Source of the DNA: Streptomyces phaeoluteigriseus
GTDB taxonomy: Bacteria > Actinomycetota > Actinomycetes > Streptomycetales > Streptomycetaceae
Length of the DNA: 40,082 nt
Direction: 5' to 3'
Assembly: GCF_001896135.2 (NCBI RefSeq)
Contig: NZ_MPOH02000019.1
Coordinates: forward strand, 1,009,389-1,049,470
The notes under the pieces are model-generated. The model made no database searches. It saw only the letters and a program-made list of their open reading frames with translations, and was not told the DNA's origin. Positions 16,861-25,248 of the stretch are shown one piece after another (position 1 is the stretch's first letter; each line of letters opens with the position of its first letter). A program made the translations under genes and the position numbers.

Positions 16861-19143
16861 CGTCCCCACCGGCGCCGTGCCCGAGACCGGACTGCACGGG
16901 CGGCGCCATCATGGTGACCGGCTTCTGCGACACCTGCCACCGCCGGCCGCCCGACACGGCCCGGGTGGCCCCGGCCCGACCCGCCGCCGTACCCGAGGCG
17001 ACCGCGCGCAGGCCCGCCGAGCCGGCCGCCGACGCACTCGACAACGACGGCCTGCTGATCCTGCCGTACGTCCCCTCCCCCGACCCGTCCGAGGCCGCGC
17101 CCACCACCGCCAGCCCGCCCACCGCAGGCCGACGCTGCGGCGTCGACAACTGCCCCGGCACCATCGGCGTCACCTACGTCGGCGGCCCCGCCCTCACCCG
17201 CGGCTACTGCCCCCAGTGCGGCCGGGAGTACTCCTTCGAGCCGCGGCTGAACGCCGGTGACCGCGTCGGCGGTCACTACCGGGTGCTCGGCTACCTCGCG
17301 GTGGGCGGCATCGGCTGGGTCTACCTGGCGGAGGACACCAGGGTTCCCGACCTGCACGTGGTCCTCAAAGGGCTGATCAACACCGGTGACGCCGTCGCCC
17401 GGCGGTCGGCCGTCGAGGAGCGCCGCTCGCTCACCACGCTCCACCACCGGGACATCGTGCGCATCGTGACGTACGTGCAGCACCAGGAGCCCGGCGAGAC
17501 GGAACCCACCGGGTACATCGTGATGGAGTACGTGGGCGGCCGCTCGCTCGACTGGATCCGGCGTGCCGCCGACGAAGAACTGGCGCGCCTGTTCGGCGGC
17601 TCCTTCGGCATCGGCCACGTGATCACGTACGGCTGCAAGATCCTCGGCGCCCTGGAGTACCTGCACGCCCAGGGGCTGCTGTACTGCGACATGAAGCCCG
17701 ACAACGTCATCCACTACGGACGCGACATCAAGGTCATCGACCTCGGCGCCATCCGGCGGACCGACGACCGCACCTCCAGCCTCGTCTACACGTCGGGTTA
17801 CGCGCCGGCGAAGCCGGAACGCGACGAGCGCGGCTTCCACATCGACACCGACCTCTACACCGTCGGCAAGACCCTGGAGACCCTCGCCGCCCGCGCCGAG
17901 CCGGCCGCCGGGCTCGCCGCCCGCTCGTTCGAGGCGCTGATCAGACGCGCCACCCACCCCGAGTGGGCGGCCCGGTTCGCGTCCGCGGCCGAGATGTCCC
18001 GCCAGCTGTGGGAGGTGCTGCGCGAGCACCAGGCGCTCAGCGGGCACGAGCCGTACCCGGAGCGCTCCACCCGGTTCGAGCCGACGGCGGCCCTCTTCGG
18101 CGCGGCGCTCGGCACGGTGCCGTCGCTGGAGCACTGGACCGGGCGCTCGGGCCCCGGGGTGCCGGAACTGCCCGTCGGGGCGCCCGATCCCGGGGACACC
18201 GCGCGGGCCTTGCCCGTGCCGATCCCCGACCCCCCGCGACGCGGCCGCCGTGCTGCTCGGCGGCCTCGTGTCCGGCAGTCCCGAGCGCATCGCGGAGCGG
18301 GCCGAACGGGACCCTGCGCTCGGCACGGTCGAGACCTCGTTGTGGCTGTGCCGGGCCCATCTCGACGCCGGGGACACGGACCGGGCCGGGCGGTGGCTGG
18401 ACAGGGCCGGCCGGCAGAGCGGTGCCTACGACTGGCGGATCTACTGGCATCGCGGTCTGCGGATGCTGACGGACGGCCAGGTCCAGCAGGCCGAGGGCGA
18501 GTTCGCCGCCGTCTACGCCTCGCTGCCCGGGGAGTCGGCGCCGAAGCTGGCCCTCGGCTACTGCGCGGAGCACCTCTCCGCCGCGGAACGCCCGGCCGAG
18601 GCCTACTACGAGGCCGTGTGGCGGCGGGACCGGACCCAGGGCAGCGCCGCCTTCGGACTCGCCCGGCTCCATCTGCGCCGCGGGGACCGGGCGCGGGCCG
18701 TCGCGGTCCTCGACGAAGTGCCGGCGACCTCACGGCACTACGACGCCGCGCGCGTCGCGGCGATCCGCGTGCTGGCGGGCCGGCTGAACGGCGCCGGTCC
18801 CACGGTGGACCAACTGGCCGACGCGGACCGGCGGCTGACCCTGCTCGAGGGGCACCTGTCCGGCGGCGGGACATGGGACCGGCTGGTCGCCGAGGTCCGC
18901 GAGAACGCCTTCGCCTGCCGACCGCCCGGCGGGTGGGGGCCGCGCTTCCCGGCCGGTGAACGGTTCGGGCGGGCGGACACACCGCGGGATGCGAGCGCGC
19001 TGCTGTCCCGCTCACTGAAGCGACTCGCGGACCAGGCGGGTGACGCCGCCGAGCGCGGTGACCTGCTCGACCGGGCGTACGCGGTGCTCCCGCAGGCCGT
19101 CGGTCTGCGGGAGCTGCTCCCCCGCCGGCGGCGGACGGCATGA
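16857..19143 (+). pseudogene. PknG-like Ser/Thr kinase: zinc ribbons-kinase-TPR, frameshifted at a C6 run
   Basis: Cytoplasmic kinase with PknG architecture, about 761 residues once repaired. Cys8/13/24/27 and Cys94/99/118/121 form two zinc-ribbon-like knuckles where PknG has rubredoxin knuckles. The kinase has the Gly loop VGGIGWVY (149-156), Lys171, the catalytic loop YCDMKPDN (Asp278, Asn283) and DLG (295-297) in place of DFG, a PknG hallmark. After about residue 457 the frame shifts: GACCCCCCGCGAC has six C (18230-18235) where five would read on into AAAVLLGGLVSGSPERIAER and the TPR-rich C-terminus that ends at 19143. It overlaps the protease gene by ATGA. PknG reads amino-acid availability through GlnX/GlnH in mycobacteria; homologous wiring is inferred here. 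The frameshift may be a sequencing error, a recent mutation or a slippage switch. Confidence 0.88.
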
Positions 19144-19225
19144 GGGGACAGGGCCCGCGGGCGGCGTGCCGACGGGCCGGGAAGGGGCCGACGGCCCGCC
19201 GACGACGGCGAGGAGCACGGACACC

Positions 19226-20719
19226 GTGAACCCAGGCAGACCCGCGAACGAAGACGCGCAGGGCATGTCCGCGGCGGGCGGCGGGGCGAGAAGGAGCGCC
19301 TCGGTCGCCCTCGACATCAGCCAGTGGAAGTACCTGTCCGGCGAGGCGCGTGAACCGCAGATGCACGCCATCGTGACCGTCCGGGCGGACGGTACCGAGA
19401 ACGGCGGCGCCGCGAGCCCCGTGCTGGCGCAGGTGCTGGCGGTGGACTGCTCGAGTTCGATGGCCTATCCGCAGGAGAAGCTGCGTGCGGCCCACCAGGC
19501 CGCCGTGGCCGCACTGCGGATGCTCCCCGACGGCACCCCCTTCGCCGTGGTCCGGGGCGCCGAGTCGGCGAGCGTGGTCTATCCGGCGACGGAGACCATG
19601 GTCCGGGCGGACGCCCGGCACCGTGCGGAGGCGGAGCGGGCCGTGCACCGCCTGATCGCGGGAGGCGGCACCTGCATCGGCAGCTGGCTCGACCTGTCGC
19701 GCCGGCTGCTGGCGGAGGCGGACGCGCCCATCGGACACGTCCTGCTGCTGACCGACGGCAAGAACGAGCACGACGAGCTGATGCCGTTGTCGGACGTCCT
19801 GGAGGCCTGCGCGGGGCGCTTCGTGTGCGACGCCTGGGGCATCGGCGACGGCTGGGACGGCCGGGAACTGCTGGGTGTCACCAGCCGTCTGCACGGTCGG
19901 GCCTCCTCCGTGCGGGAGGAGGCGGCGCTCGCGCGCGAGTACGAGCAGCTGATGCGGCGGCTGCTCGCCAAGAGCATTCCCGAACTGGTGATCTCGGTGA
20001 CGCCCATGGCCGGGGCCGGGGTGCGCTACCTCAAGCAGGTCTTCCCGACCGAGGTGGAGCTGGATCCCGTCGGCACGGGCGGCGAAGCGACGCGGCGGTT
20101 CGTCACGCGTGCGTGGGGCGACGAGACCCGCCGCTACCAGCTGTGCCTGTCCGCCGACCCCGTCGGGCGGCCCCGCGGTGAGGATCTCCAACTCGCGGTC
20201 GTCTCCCTCGACGTGCCCGGCGGCGACGCCGTGGAGGTGACACCGCCCCTGCCGTGCCTGGTGCACTGGACCGACGACGACGCGCTGTCCGGGCACAGCG
20301 ACATCCACGTCGAGCACTTCGAGCAGCATCAGCGGCTCGGCGAGGCCGTCGCCGCCGCCACCGACGCCCACCGCAACGGTGAGCGTGACCTGGCGCAGCG
20401 CCACCTCGGCACGGCCGTGCGGCTCGCCCACGCCATCGGCGCCGATCAGTCGCTCGGCCGGCTGGAACAGCTCGTGGAGATCGACGACCCAGCCGCGGGG
20501 CGGGTCCGCCTCCGTCCCGGCGTGGCGGCCGTCGACTTCGAACATCTGATCACCGCCAGCAGCCACAGCACGTACGGCCCCGCTTCGGGCTCCGCCGACG
20601 CCATGATCGGCGGCGGGCCGGACGCCGCCACGGCGCGGTGCCCCGCGTGCGACGGGAGGGTGCCCGCGGCGGCACGCTTCTGTCCGCTGTGCGGTCACGG
20701 CCTCTCGGGGCGGCCGTGA
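19226..20719 (+). CDS. vWA-domain (TerY-like) protein with C-terminal zinc ribbon
   Basis: A 497-residue cytoplasmic protein. Residues about 60-260 form a von Willebrand A domain with a complete MIDAS: DCSSS (Asp74, Ser76, Ser78), the Thr in AGGGTCIGSW and the Asp in LLTDGKNEHDE. A beta-rich middle follows, and the last 30 residues are a zinc ribbon, CPACDGRVPAAARFCPLCGH. TerY-type vWA proteins form a known partner set with kinases and phosphatases in Ter/vWA networks. GTG at 19226 with GAGGAG upstream is taken as start; ATG at 19265 is an alternative. It starts 82 bases after the kinase and ends in a GTGA overlap with the GlnX-like gene. It is likely a substrate or scaffold for the kinase, each bearing Zn ribbons. 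Confidence 0.9.
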   Translation: MNPGRPANEDAQGMSAAGGGARRSASVALDISQWKYLSGEAREPQMHAIVTVRADGTENGGAASPVLAQVLAVDCSSSMAYPQEKLRAAHQAAVAALRMLPDGTPFAVVRGAESASVVYPATETMVRADARHRAEAERAVHRLIAGGGTCIGSWLDLSRRLLAEADAPIGHVLLLTDGKNEHDELMPLSDVLEACAGRFVCDAWGIGDGWDGRELLGVTSRLHGRASSVREEAALAREYEQLMRRLLAKSIPELVISVTPMAGAGVRYLKQVFPTEVELDPVGTGGEATRRFVTRAWGDETRRYQLCLSADPVGRPRGEDLQLAVVSLDVPGGDAVEVTPPLPCLVHWTDDDALSGHSDIHVEHFEQHQRLGEAVAAATDAHRNGERDLAQRHLGTAVRLAHAIGADQSLGRLEQLVEIDDPAAGRVRLRPGVAAVDFEHLITASSHSTYGPASGSADAMIGGGPDAATARCPACDGRVPAAARFCPLCGHGLSGRP

Positions 20720-21621
20720 GCACCACCGGGCGGGACCTGACCCGCAGGCTCCGGCTGCTCCTTGCCCTGGGGGCCGTCACCACCCTCGCGCTGTTCGCCG
20801 CCTACCGGGGCGTCCACGACGACACCGTGCCGCTGGCCTCGTCGAGCACTCCGGGGATCCTGGCCGTGGACACCGCGAAGAGCGCCCTGCTGCGGGCGCA
20901 GGCGGCCGTCGACGGGAGCCGGTCGGCGGGCGACACGACCGGGGAGTTCCACACGCAGTTGTCGGTCGCCCATCAGAGCATCGCCGTCGCGGCCTCGGAG
21001 AACGTCACCGGTCCGGCGGACCGGCACACCCTGCAGACCGTCACCGGGTTGATCACCGTCTACTCGGCCTGGGTGGAGCGGGCCGGCCAGGAGACGGACG
21101 CCTCTCTCCGCGGGGCCTATCTGCACTACGCGGAACAGGGCCGGGACGACATCGTCGACCGGCTCGACGACCTGCGTGCCGAACAGGTGCGGGTCGCCCG
21201 GGAGCAGGCGTCGTTCCCCTGGCCGCTGTGGCTGGGCTGGGGGGCGGTCCTGGTGCTGTGCCTGGTCCTGTGCGCGGGGCTGGTGGAGGCGCAGCGGTTC
21301 ACGCGGCACCGCTTCCGCAGCTCCGTGGACCCGCCCCTGCTCGCCGCCACCCTGCTGTGCGCGGGCGGGGTGGCCGTCCTCGGCTGGTGCACCGTACGGG
21401 CGCATACGGCGATGCGTGACTCGCTCGCCGAGCTGCGCGTCACGCGGTCCGCGGACGAGATCCCCGGAGCCGGCGCGGACGTGGAGCGGTACATGGCGGA
21501 TACCGGTCTGTGGGCGTCACTGTCCGAGTGGATCCTGGTGGGAGGGGCGTTGCTGATGGCGCTGACATGGCTGGGGCTGTGGCCGCGGATCGCCGAGTAC
21601 CGGTTCAGGGCGCCGCGATGA
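20716..21621 (+). CDS. GlnX-like four-helix membrane sensor
   Basis: A 301-residue membrane protein. Predicted membrane helices: 13-30, 171-190, 207-226 and 267-289. The region 31-170 between helices 1 and 2 is extracytoplasmic and wholly helical, like a four-helix-bundle sensory domain (LLRAQAAVDG, LSVAHQSIAVAASENVTG, a stretch ending DRLDDLRAEQ). This four-TM layout with a helical periplasmic module matches GlnX, the transmembrane partner of PknG and GlnH in mycobacteria; assignment rests on layout and operon position, not on clear sequence motifs. It overlaps both neighbours by four bases (GTGA before, ATGA after), implying tight translational coupling and fixed stoichiometry with the vWA and binding proteins. 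Confidence 0.75.
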   Translation: MSTTGRDLTRRLRLLLALGAVTTLALFAAYRGVHDDTVPLASSSTPGILAVDTAKSALLRAQAAVDGSRSAGDTTGEFHTQLSVAHQSIAVAASENVTGPADRHTLQTVTGLITVYSAWVERAGQETDASLRGAYLHYAEQGRDDIVDRLDDLRAEQVRVAREQASFPWPLWLGWGAVLVLCLVLCAGLVEAQRFTRHRFRSSVDPPLLAATLLCAGGVAVLGWCTVRAHTAMRDSLAELRVTRSADEIPGAGADVERYMADTGLWASLSEWILVGGALLMALTWLGLWPRIAEYRFRAPR

Positions 21622-22850
21622 CCCGCCCGACCCCCAGGACGCTCGGCATCGTCTGCCTCTGTCTGCTGGTGCTCACGGCGGGGGTGACCGCGGGGGTGCG
21701 CTGGGTGCGGGGCTGGACGGGATCGGTGACCGTGCTCGCCAACTGGAGCGGCGGTGAGAAGGAGCAGTTCGAGCGGGCCATGGAGCGGTTCGAGGACGAA
21801 TACCGCATCGACGTCGTCTACCAGGGCAGCTCCGCCCTGAGCCAGGTACTGGCCGCCGATCTGGCAGCCGGTACGCAACCCGACGTGGTCGTGCTGCCCG
21901 GTCCCGGCGAACTGATGGCCTACGCGGCCGAGGGGCGACTGGAGCCGCTGGACGGCCTGTTCGAGGCCGGCGCCTACGACCGTGTGTGGATGCCGAAGGT
22001 GGTGGGTGAGGACGGCCGGGAACGCACCTACTGGCTGCCGGTCAAAACCGGCTTGAAGAGCATGGTCTGGCATGCGGGCGGCCTGTCGGCGGACGAGATC
22101 GCCCGGACCGCCGACGGGCCCGACGGCTGGTGCCTGGCCATGGAGTCCGGCGCGACCTCCGGCTGGCCGGGCACCGACTGGGTCGAGGACGTTCTGCTCC
22201 AGCAGGCCGGCCCGGGGGTGTACGAGCAGTGGGCGACCGGCGACATCCCGTGGACGGACGCCCGGGTGCGGAAGGCCTGGCGGACGTGGGGCGACATGGT
22301 GGGCGCGGGCGACCGGACCCGCGTCGACCACCTGCTCAGGGACAACTTCGCCCAGGGTTGCCCCCGGCAGCGTCTGGAGCATCAGGGGTCGTTCCGGGAC
22401 ACCCGGTGGAAGCCCGTGGCGGGCGACTTCGTCCACTCCGCCGAAGTGATCCCCGGCGCTCGGGCGGACTCCGGGCACTGGGAGGTCTCCGGGGACCTCG
22501 CGGCCATGCTCAACGCGACCGACGAGGCCCGGCAGTTGATCCGCTTCCTGGCCGACCCCCGCACCGGGCTGCCGGACTTCTCGGCCAACAAGAAGGCCGC
22601 GGCACCGAACGGGTCCGAGGACCCGCTGAAGCGGAAGATCAGCTCGATCCTGCGCGGCTCCGAGCGCCACCTGTGCTGGGACGCCTCGGACACCATGCCC
22701 CCGGCCCTGCGCAACGCCTTCCACCAGGCGGTCCTGCGTTTCCTCGTCGCACCCGACCGGCTGGACGACCAACTGCGCGCCCTCGAAGCCCTCAGCGCGG
22801 AACCGCGCCCGACACTGCCGGTGTGCGGCACCGGCCGAGCGACACCCTGA
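21618..22850 (+). CDS. Membrane-anchored extracellular solute-binding protein (family 1 type), GlnH-like position
   Basis: A 410-residue protein with an N-terminal signal anchor (about residues 9-28) and no canonical lipobox. The body is an ABC-type family 1 solute-binding fold: VTVLANWSGGEKEQFERAME, IDVVYQGSS, LAADLAAGTQPDVVVLPGPG, YWLPVKTGLKSMVWH. No permease or ATPase genes accompany it, so it probably senses rather than imports a ligand. It takes the place of GlnH in a PknG-GlnX-GlnH-like operon, but GlnH is of the family 3 amino-acid-binding type while this resembles sugar/polyol-binding proteins, so the ligand probably differs. ATGA overlap with the GlnX-like gene. Confidence 0.85.
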   Translation: MTRPTPRTLGIVCLCLLVLTAGVTAGVRWVRGWTGSVTVLANWSGGEKEQFERAMERFEDEYRIDVVYQGSSALSQVLAADLAAGTQPDVVVLPGPGELMAYAAEGRLEPLDGLFEAGAYDRVWMPKVVGEDGRERTYWLPVKTGLKSMVWHAGGLSADEIARTADGPDGWCLAMESGATSGWPGTDWVEDVLLQQAGPGVYEQWATGDIPWTDARVRKAWRTWGDMVGAGDRTRVDHLLRDNFAQGCPRQRLEHQGSFRDTRWKPVAGDFVHSAEVIPGARADSGHWEVSGDLAAMLNATDEARQLIRFLADPRTGLPDFSANKKAAAPNGSEDPLKRKISSILRGSERHLCWDASDTMPPALRNAFHQAVLRFLVAPDRLDDQLRALEALSAEPRPTLPVCGTGRATP

Positions 22851-22940
22851 GGGCCGGGGCCGCCGGGCGTGCGCGACGGCCTGCACCAGCCCCCGCGTCG
22901 TATGGCACGATTTCCCCTCGGCCACATCTTGGGGGACATC

Positions 22941-23387
22941 GTGCGCACTCGCTCCTCGATCATCGTCGCCGCGGCACTGCTCGCGCTCACCGCCTGCTCC
23001 TCGGGCGGGGACGAAGGCGGGTCCGCGAGTGACTCCGGTCCGGCAGAGGCCGAGCCGACCATCGCCGTGCCGGAGGCGCACGAGGGCGACGACCTGGAGG
23101 CGGCCGCGGCCGTCTACACCTCGGCCTACTTCGCGGCCGACACCGACACCGCGTACGGCATGCTCTCCGCACGCTGCCGGGAGGAGATCGGTGCGGACGC
23201 CTACACCGCCCTCGTCGAGAAGGCGAAGGCCGACCACGGACCCGACCACCCGGCGACGGACGTGCGGGCCGAGGTGTCCGGCAAGCTGGGCCGCGTCAGC
23301 TACAAGGTGCGGGGCCTGCCCCAGTTCGACCAGCGGGCGCAGCCGTGGACGCTGGAGGACGGCGGTTGGAAGTACGACGCCTGCTGA
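22941..23387 (+). CDS. Small lipoprotein of unknown function
   Basis: A 148-residue exported lipoprotein: signal peptide with the lipobox LTAC, then a Ser/Gly/Glu-rich spacer and a compact domain of about 100 residues (AAAVYTSAYFAADTDTAYGM, PQFDQRAQPWTLEDGGWKYD) that resembles the small NTF2-like/DUF4878-type lipoprotein fold. GTG at 22941 is taken as start, with GGGGGA six bases upstream; an earlier in-frame ATG would spoil the signal peptide. It begins 90 bases after the binding protein and is probably the last gene of the operon or a close associate. It may bind the same extracytoplasmic ligand or partner, which is speculation. Confidence 0.82.
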   Translation: MRTRSSIIVAAALLALTACSSGGDEGGSASDSGPAEAEPTIAVPEAHEGDDLEAAAAVYTSAYFAADTDTAYGMLSARCREEIGADAYTALVEKAKADHGPDHPATDVRAEVSGKLGRVSYKVRGLPQFDQRAQPWTLEDGGWKYDAC

Positions 23388-23454
23388 CGACCTCCCGTCG
23401 AGCCCGTCAAACCTGCGAGCCTGCGAGCTGCGAGCAGGAACGGCCTGGCCGGTG

Positions 23455-24231
23455 TCATGTTCCGGCGGCGGGAGGTGGGCCGCCGCGCGGGGATTCGGCC
23501 CAGTCCGCGACCGCTCGTGCGACAGTCTCTCGGTGCTCCGCCAGGAAGAAGTGGCCGCCGGGGAAGGACTCCATCCGGAACTCCGCCGAGGTGTGGTTCT
23601 TCCAGGCGGCAGCCGCCTCCGGTGACACCCGCGGGTCCCGCTCGCCGGTGAGGCACAACAGGGGCGCGTCCAGCGCCGCTTCGCCGGTCGGACGGTACCG
23701 GGCGACCGCGCCGTAGTCGTTGCGCAGCGCGGGCAGGAACAGGTCGCGGATTTCCGGGTCGCGCACGAACTCCGCCTGGGTCCCGCCGAGTTTGACCAGG
23801 TCATCGAGGATTTCCTGGTCCGTCGCCGCGTACACGTGGGTGCGGGGCACCGATGGAGCGGCCCGCCCGGAGACCACCAGGCTGCACTGCGCCACAGGCT
23901 CCTCGGCGACCAGCCGCAGTGCCGCCTCGAAGGCCACGCTCGCTCCCATGCTGTGACCGAACAGCACGAGGGGCACCGCGGTGGCGGTGAACCGCCGCAG
24001 AATCGGCACGAGGTGGCCGACGAGGCCCTCGACGGTGGGCACGAGGGGCTCGTCCAACCGCTCCTGCCGTCCGGGGTACTGGACGGCGGAGAGGTCGAAT
24101 CCGGCCGGGAAGTGCCGGGTGAACGGCGCGAAGAAGCTGGCGGCACCACCGGCGTGCGGACAGAACACCACATGAGCGGCGGGCTGTTCCACCCGACGCA
24201 ACTCCCGGATCCACCGGTCCCGACCCGTCAT
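23455..24231 (-). CDS. Stand-alone type II thioesterase
   Basis: A 258-residue alpha/beta hydrolase of the type II thioesterase family that removes mis-primed acyl groups from carrier proteins of PKS and NRPS enzymes. It has the family opening VVFCPHAGGAASFFAPF, the motif QYPGRQER, the nucleophile in GHSMG (Ser94), Asp199 (TGERDPRV) and His227 (GGHFFL). The ATG at 24231 has a GGGGGAG site seven bases upstream. No PKS, NRPS or carrier protein gene lies within the window, so it must serve a cluster elsewhere or be an orphan. Convergent with the lipoprotein gene. Confidence 0.93.
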   Translation of the reverse strand: MTGRDRWIRELRRVEQPAAHVVFCPHAGGAASFFAPFTRHFPAGFDLSAVQYPGRQERLDEPLVPTVEGLVGHLVPILRRFTATAVPLVLFGHSMGASVAFEAALRLVAEEPVAQCSLVVSGRAAPSVPRTHVYAATDQEILDDLVKLGGTQAEFVRDPEIRDLFLPALRNDYGAVARYRPTGEAALDAPLLCLTGERDPRVSPEAAAAWKNHTSAEFRMESFPGGHFFLAEHRETVARAVADWAESPRGGPPPAAGT

Positions 24232-24360
24232 CGACGCTCCCCCTCGCTCATTGCCCCGCCTCCCTACCCACACTTCCACTGCCGCCACGGCTACGGCGCG
24301 AAACACTGTCACCGCTGTCATTCGCTCGCCGGCCGGCTCCGCCGTACGGGGGCCCTCACC

Positions 24361-24392
24361 GACGGACCGCTGTGACGGACCGCTGTGACGGG
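24361..24392. repeat. 13-bp tandem repeat in the thioesterase-GNAT intergenic region
   Basis: GACGGACCGCTGT occurs twice in direct tandem (24361-24373, 24374-24386) followed by a partial third copy. It sits in the 438-base divergent gap 24232-24669, which has no convincing gene; promoters for both flanking genes must lie there but I cannot place them. Confidence 0.6.
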
Positions 24393-24669
24393 CGAAGGCT
24401 CCACCGACCGGCCGCCGGCCGTCCGGGCGACGCCGTCTCTGGCGGCGAGGGACGTCCCCGGCCGGCCGCGGCCTGCGGGAGCGAACCGGATCCCTCCGGT
24501 GGAGCCCGCTGCCCGGCCTCAGCACACCACTGCGCCACCGCTCGGCACCCACCCGCTCACCCCACTCCGCGACCCGCACTCCGCCGCGGCGCACCTCCTC
24601 GACCTGCTCGCCACGGCCTTTCCCCGCTCCAGCCGTCCTCGTCCTCGACGCCGTGACAGCATTGCGGCC

Positions 24670-25170
24670 ATGCGATCCGATGTCACACTCCGCCCTCTCG
24701 ACCGGAACCTCCTCACGGATCTGCTGCTCGCTGCGGTCGAGGACGCCGACCCGCTCGAGGTGATGCCGCCCGTGGAGGGACCTGGTGGATGGACGCCGGA
24801 GCGCCGGGCGGCGTTCGTCGGGTTTCACGAGTCGCGGTCGTTGGCGGCAGACCCGGTGGAGACCACCTTCGCCATCTCCGCTTCGGGGCGGGTCGTCGGA
24901 GCAGCACGGCTGTGCCCCGTGGAGAAGCGGGCCGGGACGGCGGAAGCCGGGGTGTGGATCGGGCGGTCACACCGAGGCGCCGGCGTGGGCGGTGCCGTAC
25001 TGCGGTTGCTTCTGGACCGAGCCCGCGCGGCCGGGTTCGCCTCCGTGTATGTGAGCACGACGCCGCACAACCTGGCCGTGCGGGCGCTCATGGCCGGTAT
25101 CGGTGCGGATCTCGTCCGTGACGGGGACGCGCTCACGGCGTGCGTGGATCTCCGGGCCGACGCGCGATAG
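24670..25170 (+). CDS. GNAT family N-acetyltransferase
   Basis: A 166-residue acetyltransferase. It opens with the usual beta strand (VTLRPLDRNLL), and the acetyl-CoA binding loop is GVWIGRSHRGAGVGGAVLRL (RGAGVG), followed by the C-terminal strand and helix VYVSTTPHNLAVRALMAGIG. The substrate is not predictable. The ATG at 24670 is the natural start; no clear ribosome site is seen, and longer readings upstream give a proline-rich, non-domain extension. Probably monocistronic. Confidence 0.9.
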   Translation: MRSDVTLRPLDRNLLTDLLLAAVEDADPLEVMPPVEGPGGWTPERRAAFVGFHESRSLAADPVETTFAISASGRVVGAARLCPVEKRAGTAEAGVWIGRSHRGAGVGGAVLRLLLDRARAAGFASVYVSTTPHNLAVRALMAGIGADLVRDGDALTACVDLRADAR

Positions 25171-25248
25171 GCGCCGGCGCGGCAGGCCAGGAGTCAGCGT
25201 GCGCGGCGGCCGCTCCGCCCCGGGCGGGCGAGAGCGACCCGGCGCGCT

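Noticed and set aside
16794..20698. Long minus-strand open frames opposite the kinase and vWA genes
   Set aside because: Shadow frames with no motifs; the plus strand has complete catalytic and MIDAS residues.
21126..24173. 1015-residue minus-strand open frame
   Set aside because: Runs across three well-supported plus-strand genes and part of the thioesterase in the wrong frame; no domain seen.
23455..24231. Thioesterase as sign of a biosynthetic gene cluster
   Set aside because: No carrier protein, synthase or tailoring genes are adjacent.
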